Assembly: GCA_947495295.1 (NCBI GenBank)
Contig: CANLYJ010000002.1
Location: forward strand, 248,001 to 312,000
Direction of reading: 5' to 3'
DNA length: 64,000 nucleotides
From: an uncultured Paracoccaceae bacterium
Lineage (GTDB): Bacteria > Pseudomonadota > Alphaproteobacteria > Rhodobacterales > Rhodobacteraceae
A program made the translations under genes and the position numbers. The first letter of the stretch is position 1, and each line of letters opens with the position of its first letter. This document shows, piece after piece, positions 60,753 to 64,000 of the stretch. Under the pieces are notes generated by a model. That model saw nothing but the letters and a program-made list of their open reading frames with translations. It was not told where the DNA came from and made no database searches.

Positions 60753-61286
60753 TTACACAGCGCGCATCAGATCGCCAAAGATCGCGGCCTTGTGATCTTG
60801 CAGATAAATCCGCAGCCAGGGTGTGTAGTGATCGGGGTGCCGGGCCACATCGGCAGAGAGGTCATAAAAATCGACCCAGCGCGTCGCCATGACCTCGTCC
60901 GGGTTCGGCGTGATTTTCAGCCCGCTTGGTGCGTCGGCCACGTAAACCTGCACCACCTCATGTTCGATCAGCCCGCCGCCGACATCGGCCCGATATTCGA
61001 TCTGGTCACGGTGGCTGGGGTAAAGTCCGCTGATCCCCAGTTCTTCGTTCAGGCGCCGCACGGCGCAATCGGCAGGGTCCTCGTCCCATTCGGGGTGTGT
61101 GCAACATGTATTCGCCCAAAGCCCGGGCGTGTGGTACTTGCCCATGGCCCGCTGTTGGATCAGCACGCGCCCCCGGTTCATCACAAAGACACTGACCGCC
61201 TTGTGTTTCAGTCCGCGCTGATGCGCCTCCAGCTTTTCAACCGGTTTGAGCACGCCGTTTTCCCAGGCCGGGATCATGATCGTCAT
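60753..61286 (-). CDS. idi: Isopentenyl-diphosphate delta-isomerase, type 1
   Basis: The 177-residue Nudix-fold enzyme interconverts IPP and DMAPP for carotenoid and bacteriochlorophyll side chains. Visible motifs are the active-site cysteine in WANTCCTHPEW, the Nudix-like AVRRLNEELGISG and the glutamate in IEHEVVQVYVA. It overlaps bchP by 4 nt (ATGA) and follows it in the bchG - PucC-like - bchP - idi order known from Rhodobacter photosynthesis clusters. This placement suggests a photosynthesis-linked role. Confidence 0.93.
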   Translation of the reverse strand: MTIMIPAWENGVLKPVEKLEAHQRGLKHKAVSVFVMNRGRVLIQQRAMGKYHTPGLWANTCCTHPEWDEDPADCAVRRLNEELGISGLYPSHRDQIEYRADVGGGLIEHEVVQVYVADAPSGLKITPNPDEVMATRWVDFYDLSADVARHPDHYTPWLRIYLQDHKAAIFGDLMRAV

Positions 61287-62464
61287 GTGCGCAGCGGCGA
61301 GACGAGCCGCGTCAGATGCGCGAGGTTCTTGATGCCGATTTTTAGATGCGCCATGGGCCGGGCCTTTACCAGTTTCTTGTTCATATACGCCTCAAAGGTC
61401 AGCTTTTGCACGTCTGTATCGTGACATAAGGACACAAACCGCTCACGCCGTTCATCGCTGCGGTAATAGGCATTTTGCATTGCGCCCAAAACCCGGAAAA
61501 CCTGCTTGTGTTCGCGCATGAAGAGTTTTCTTGCCAGTTGCAGGTCCTTGACGCGCCCCGATGCCAGCGTTGCCGCCGCAGCTGTGGCCGCAACACGCCC
61601 GCCGACCATGGCGTAATAGATGCCTTCGCCCGATGATGGGGCGACCACACCGGCGGCGTCGCCTGCCAACACCACGTCTTTTCCGTTGTCCCAGCGGTCC
61701 AATGGTTTCAACGGGATCGGCGCGCCTTCTTTGCGGATTGTCTTGCAGTCTGTCAGCCCAGATGCGGCCCGCAGATCAGCGGTCGCCTGTTTGACATCGA
61801 CCGACTTTTCCATTGATCCCATGCCAACGCTGGCCTGCCCGCCATGGGGAAAGACCCAGCCGTAAAAGTCGGGCGAGATGCGACCATCATAGACCACGTC
61901 GCAGCGTTTCGGATCATACACAGCGTTGGCCTCGGGGGCCTCAATAATTTCGTGATAAGCAATGACATATGGAGTCTTGTCACCACCGGGGATTTCTAAC
62001 CGTGCGACATTCGACCGGGCACCGTCTGCGCCGATGATAAGACGCGTCTGAAGCTTCATGACATTCCCGCTGATTTTATCGCGAAAGACGACCTTCTTGC
62101 TGTCACCATCCCGCTCAATCCCCTGAAACGTGCCGGTGTATCGGTGGGCCCCTGCCTCTTTTGCCCGGACACGCAGGAATTCATCGAAATGTTCCCGGTC
62201 AACCATGCCAACAAAGCCGTTTTCGATGGGTATATCGACGTGGCGCTGGCTGGGAGAGATCATGCGCGCGGTGTTGACCTTTGCCACCAGCTGTTCATCG
62301 GGAATGTGGAAATCGGCGATCAATCGCGGCGGGATCGCTCCGCCGCAGGGTTTGATCCGCCCATCCCGGTCGATGAATGCGACACTGTGCCCTGACCGCG
62401 CCAAGTCTTCGGCGGCGGTGGCCCCGGATGGGCCTGCGCCCACGACAACGACATCATATTGCAT
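61283..62464 (-). CDS. bchP: Geranylgeranyl bacteriochlorophyll reductase (BchP)
   Basis: The 393-residue flavoprotein reduces the geranylgeranyl tail of bacteriochlorophyll a to phytyl. It has the FAD-binding start VVVGAGPSGATAAEDLAR, then IKPCGGAIPPRL (family-specific), LIIGADGARSNVARLEIPG and VLAGDAAGVVAPSSGEGIYYA. It sits between the PucC-like carrier and idi and overlaps the latter. Family members also handle geranylgeranyl diphosphate. Confidence 0.95.
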   Translation of the reverse strand: MQYDVVVVGAGPSGATAAEDLARSGHSVAFIDRDGRIKPCGGAIPPRLIADFHIPDEQLVAKVNTARMISPSQRHVDIPIENGFVGMVDREHFDEFLRVRAKEAGAHRYTGTFQGIERDGDSKKVVFRDKISGNVMKLQTRLIIGADGARSNVARLEIPGGDKTPYVIAYHEIIEAPEANAVYDPKRCDVVYDGRISPDFYGWVFPHGGQASVGMGSMEKSVDVKQATADLRAASGLTDCKTIRKEGAPIPLKPLDRWDNGKDVVLAGDAAGVVAPSSGEGIYYAMVGGRVAATAAAATLASGRVKDLQLARKLFMREHKQVFRVLGAMQNAYYRSDERRERFVSLCHDTDVQKLTFEAYMNKKLVKARPMAHLKIGIKNLAHLTRLVSPLRT

Positions 62465-62467
62465 CTG

Positions 62468-63748
62468 TTATTCTCCCGGAACGAGGGTGATGGATAGTGA
62501 CTTGTGGTCCATGATTTTAGCGGCCATCACGGTCGCGGCGATAAAGAGCGCCGCCTCGGCAATGAAGACGGATCCGAAGGCCTGCGTGTCGGACATGCTG
62601 ACGCGCAGAATGTCGACCATCCCCGCGCCAATCAGCCCGCCGAACCCCGCAGCAATGGCCTGTGCCGCCCCCCAAAGCCCCATGCGGGTGCCTTCGCGCC
62701 GGGCCATGCCTTCGGCGGCCAATGCCATCATGGAACCGATAGCAGCAACGGCAAACATGCCGTTAAAGAAGCCTAGCAGAACAACGGCGGGGATGATGGG
62801 TGCGGTTGGACCAAGCGGCCCAAGGAATGTGATGAGCGCGAGCGCGCCAGCAGAACCCAGACAGCCGGCCATGACCCAATTACGCAGCGCCCCGATTTTG
62901 AAACCGGTTGCGAGGATGCCGACCGTCAACATTCCGATAAAGACACCACCATTTTGTGCGCCTGACAAGGATGTGGATTGCCCGGGCGTGAACCCAAATA
63001 TGAGGCCAGCATAGGGTTCCAGGATCAGTTCCTGCATGAAATAGGCGGTCATTGACAGGAACACAAAGATGGTGAAGTTGCGGGCTTTGCGTTCGGCCCA
63101 AACCTCGCGCAGTCCGTCCATGAATGGGGTTGGGTCCGGCTCACGCACGGCGATCAGATTACGTTCCACCCGCCAGACCGCGACACAGGTGACCAGTGTG
63201 GCTGTGGTCACGACGATGGCAACGATTTTTAGCAGAAGTTGTGGGGTATAGGGATCAATAAGCTGGCCAACGGTCCCGGCGGTCATTGCAATCCCGAAGA
63301 TCATCATCAGCCATGTGATTGTGGCGGCCGCCGCCCGGCGCTGTGGTGCTGTTGTCGTGGCAAGCAGCGCCAGAAGCGAGGTACCAGAGGCGCCGACACC
63401 AAGGCCGATCAGCGTATATGCGACGACAGATACCGTCAGCCCGAGCGCGAAGGATTGTGCGAAAACAAGCACGCCGCACGCCGCCATGAAGGCACCAATG
63501 GCAAGCGCCGCCATGCCCCCGATGATCCAGCGCGTCCGGTGCCCGCCCGTGTCGGAATAGAACCCCCAATGCGGTCGGGTGAGCTGGATACCGTAGTGCA
63601 GTCCAACCAGCAGTCCGGGCAGGATGGCAGGCAGCGAAAGCTCAACCACCATCAACCTGTTGAGCGTTGACGTCGTCAGTACAACGATGGCCCCAAGTGC
63701 CATTTGCACAAAGCCGAGCCGAATAATCTGGAACCAGGATAAAGTCAT
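62468..63748 (-). CDS. PucC/LhaA-family carrier of the bchG-bchP cluster
   Basis: The 426-residue MFS-type protein has about twelve membrane helices. N-terminal LSWFQIIRLGFVQMALGAIV and ILPGLLVGLHYGIQLTRPHW match the PucC family; the Rhodobacter homologue in this position is called Bch2/Orf428. It is thought to assist assembly of light-harvesting complexes or bacteriochlorophyll delivery. It is 1 nt from bchG and 3 nt from bchP, so the cluster is one transcription unit. Confidence 0.88.
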   Translation of the reverse strand: MTLSWFQIIRLGFVQMALGAIVVLTTSTLNRLMVVELSLPAILPGLLVGLHYGIQLTRPHWGFYSDTGGHRTRWIIGGMAALAIGAFMAACGVLVFAQSFALGLTVSVVAYTLIGLGVGASGTSLLALLATTTAPQRRAAAATITWLMMIFGIAMTAGTVGQLIDPYTPQLLLKIVAIVVTTATLVTCVAVWRVERNLIAVREPDPTPFMDGLREVWAERKARNFTIFVFLSMTAYFMQELILEPYAGLIFGFTPGQSTSLSGAQNGGVFIGMLTVGILATGFKIGALRNWVMAGCLGSAGALALITFLGPLGPTAPIIPAVVLLGFFNGMFAVAAIGSMMALAAEGMARREGTRMGLWGAAQAIAAGFGGLIGAGMVDILRVSMSDTQAFGSVFIAEAALFIAATVMAAKIMDHKSLSITLVPGE

Positions 63749-63749
63749 C

Positions 63750-64000
63750 TTAACCTCCCAGTGCGGTGGCAGCGATCATCATGCCACTGATGTAAAAAAG
63801 AATACCCATGCCCTGATACCAAGGCGTCTTGCCTTCCGGGTCGCGCAGAAGAGCGCGCATCGCACCCAGTTGCACGGCAAGCATCGCCATCACGCCAAGC
63901 GCGTGAAATGCATGCCCCCAGTAGGTCAGCAGGCCGATCACGATGGCTTGGGGGATGGCCATGACCCAGCAGGCGGTTTTTGCTGCGCGGTCGGGGCCAA
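63750..64000 (-). CDS. bchG: Bacteriochlorophyll synthase BchG (C-terminal part; gene continues outside window)
   Basis: The frame is open to the right edge and the ATG at 63962 is internal: upstream codons read GPDRAAKTACWV, a BchG sequence. The visible 83 residues contain MAIPQAIVIGLLTYWG, HALGVMAMLAVQLGAM and a final membrane helix. BchG joins geranylgeranyl or phytyl diphosphate to bacteriochlorophyllide. The prenyl-diphosphate-binding aspartate motifs lie beyond the window. Confidence 0.9.
   Translation of the reverse strand, partial: GPDRAAKTACWVMAIPQAIVIGLLTYWGHAFHALGVMAMLAVQLGAMRALLRDPEGKTPWYQGMGILFYISGMMIAATALGG

Overview
The window looks like chromosomal DNA from a marine alphaproteobacterium of the Roseobacter group (Rhodobacterales) that carries photosynthesis genes. 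The evidence is the gene order bchG - PucC-family carrier - bchP - idi at the right edge (an edge of the bacteriochlorophyll cluster), many ABC and TRAP uptake operons, GC-rich coding sequence, and a 34-nt repeat that I associate with Rhodobacterales. No rRNA, tRNA, CRISPR array, intact insertion sequence or prophage was found.

Layout. 1-8 kb: a truncated HD-domain hydrolase and a GNAT acetyltransferase, then a LysR regulator heading a co-directional catabolic set (hydantoinase/oxoprolinase A and B subunits, an FAD amine oxidoreductase, a uronate-dehydrogenase-like reductase). 8-12 kb: a small membrane protein, then on the minus strand an ExoY-type sugar transferase followed by a TPR lipoprotein, probably for surface polysaccharide. 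12-27 kb: an inositol-type uptake and catabolism locus: ABC binding protein, permease, single-domain ATPase, a LacI regulator, two divergent iol operons, and two matching palindromic operators at 12268 and 21541. 27-34 kb: a DctB/DctD-like two-component pair and a DctPQM TRAP transporter. 34-39 kb: a ROK repressor divergent from a Frc-like sugar ABC operon, followed by a secreted endonuclease/phosphatase-fold lipoprotein. 39-48 kb: an ECF sigma/anti-sigma pair, ArfB, a tiny gene or small RNA with a complete Shine-Dalgarno sequence, YhhQ, an esterase-like protein, MepA, an MFS permease, a thioesterase, YggT, and a PA2779/PA2778-type pair. 48-55 kb: an oligopeptide-type ABC operon with two tandem binding-protein genes. 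55-60 kb: a 1.4-kb gene-poor stretch, a periplasmic PDC sensor protein, and a MotA/MotB-like pair with a long coiled coil. 60-64 kb: ChaC and the photosynthesis genes.

How it fits together. Three uptake loci (inositol-type ABC, TRAP, Frc-type ABC) each have a strong hairpin directly after the binding-protein gene, which would allow more binding protein than membrane components. The peptide operon has the same kind of hairpin after its first binding-protein gene. The iol genes should take inositol through dehydrogenation, dehydration, ring hydrolysis, isomerisation, phosphorylation and aldol cleavage; the final semialdehyde dehydrogenase (iolA) is not in the window.

Most unusual non-coding signals: (i) two arrays of four GTCGG repeats with exact 11-bp period (7950 and 56943, opposite strands), each followed by TAACRTAGC; (ii) a minus-strand unit at 41.26-41.43 kb with a 14-nt perfect match to the ribosomal anti-Shine-Dalgarno, an ORF of about 20 codons and a strong terminator; (iii) several near-perfect intergenic palindromes. 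The DctD-like regulator lacks the GAFTGA loop. I did not find a clear new defence or mobile system.
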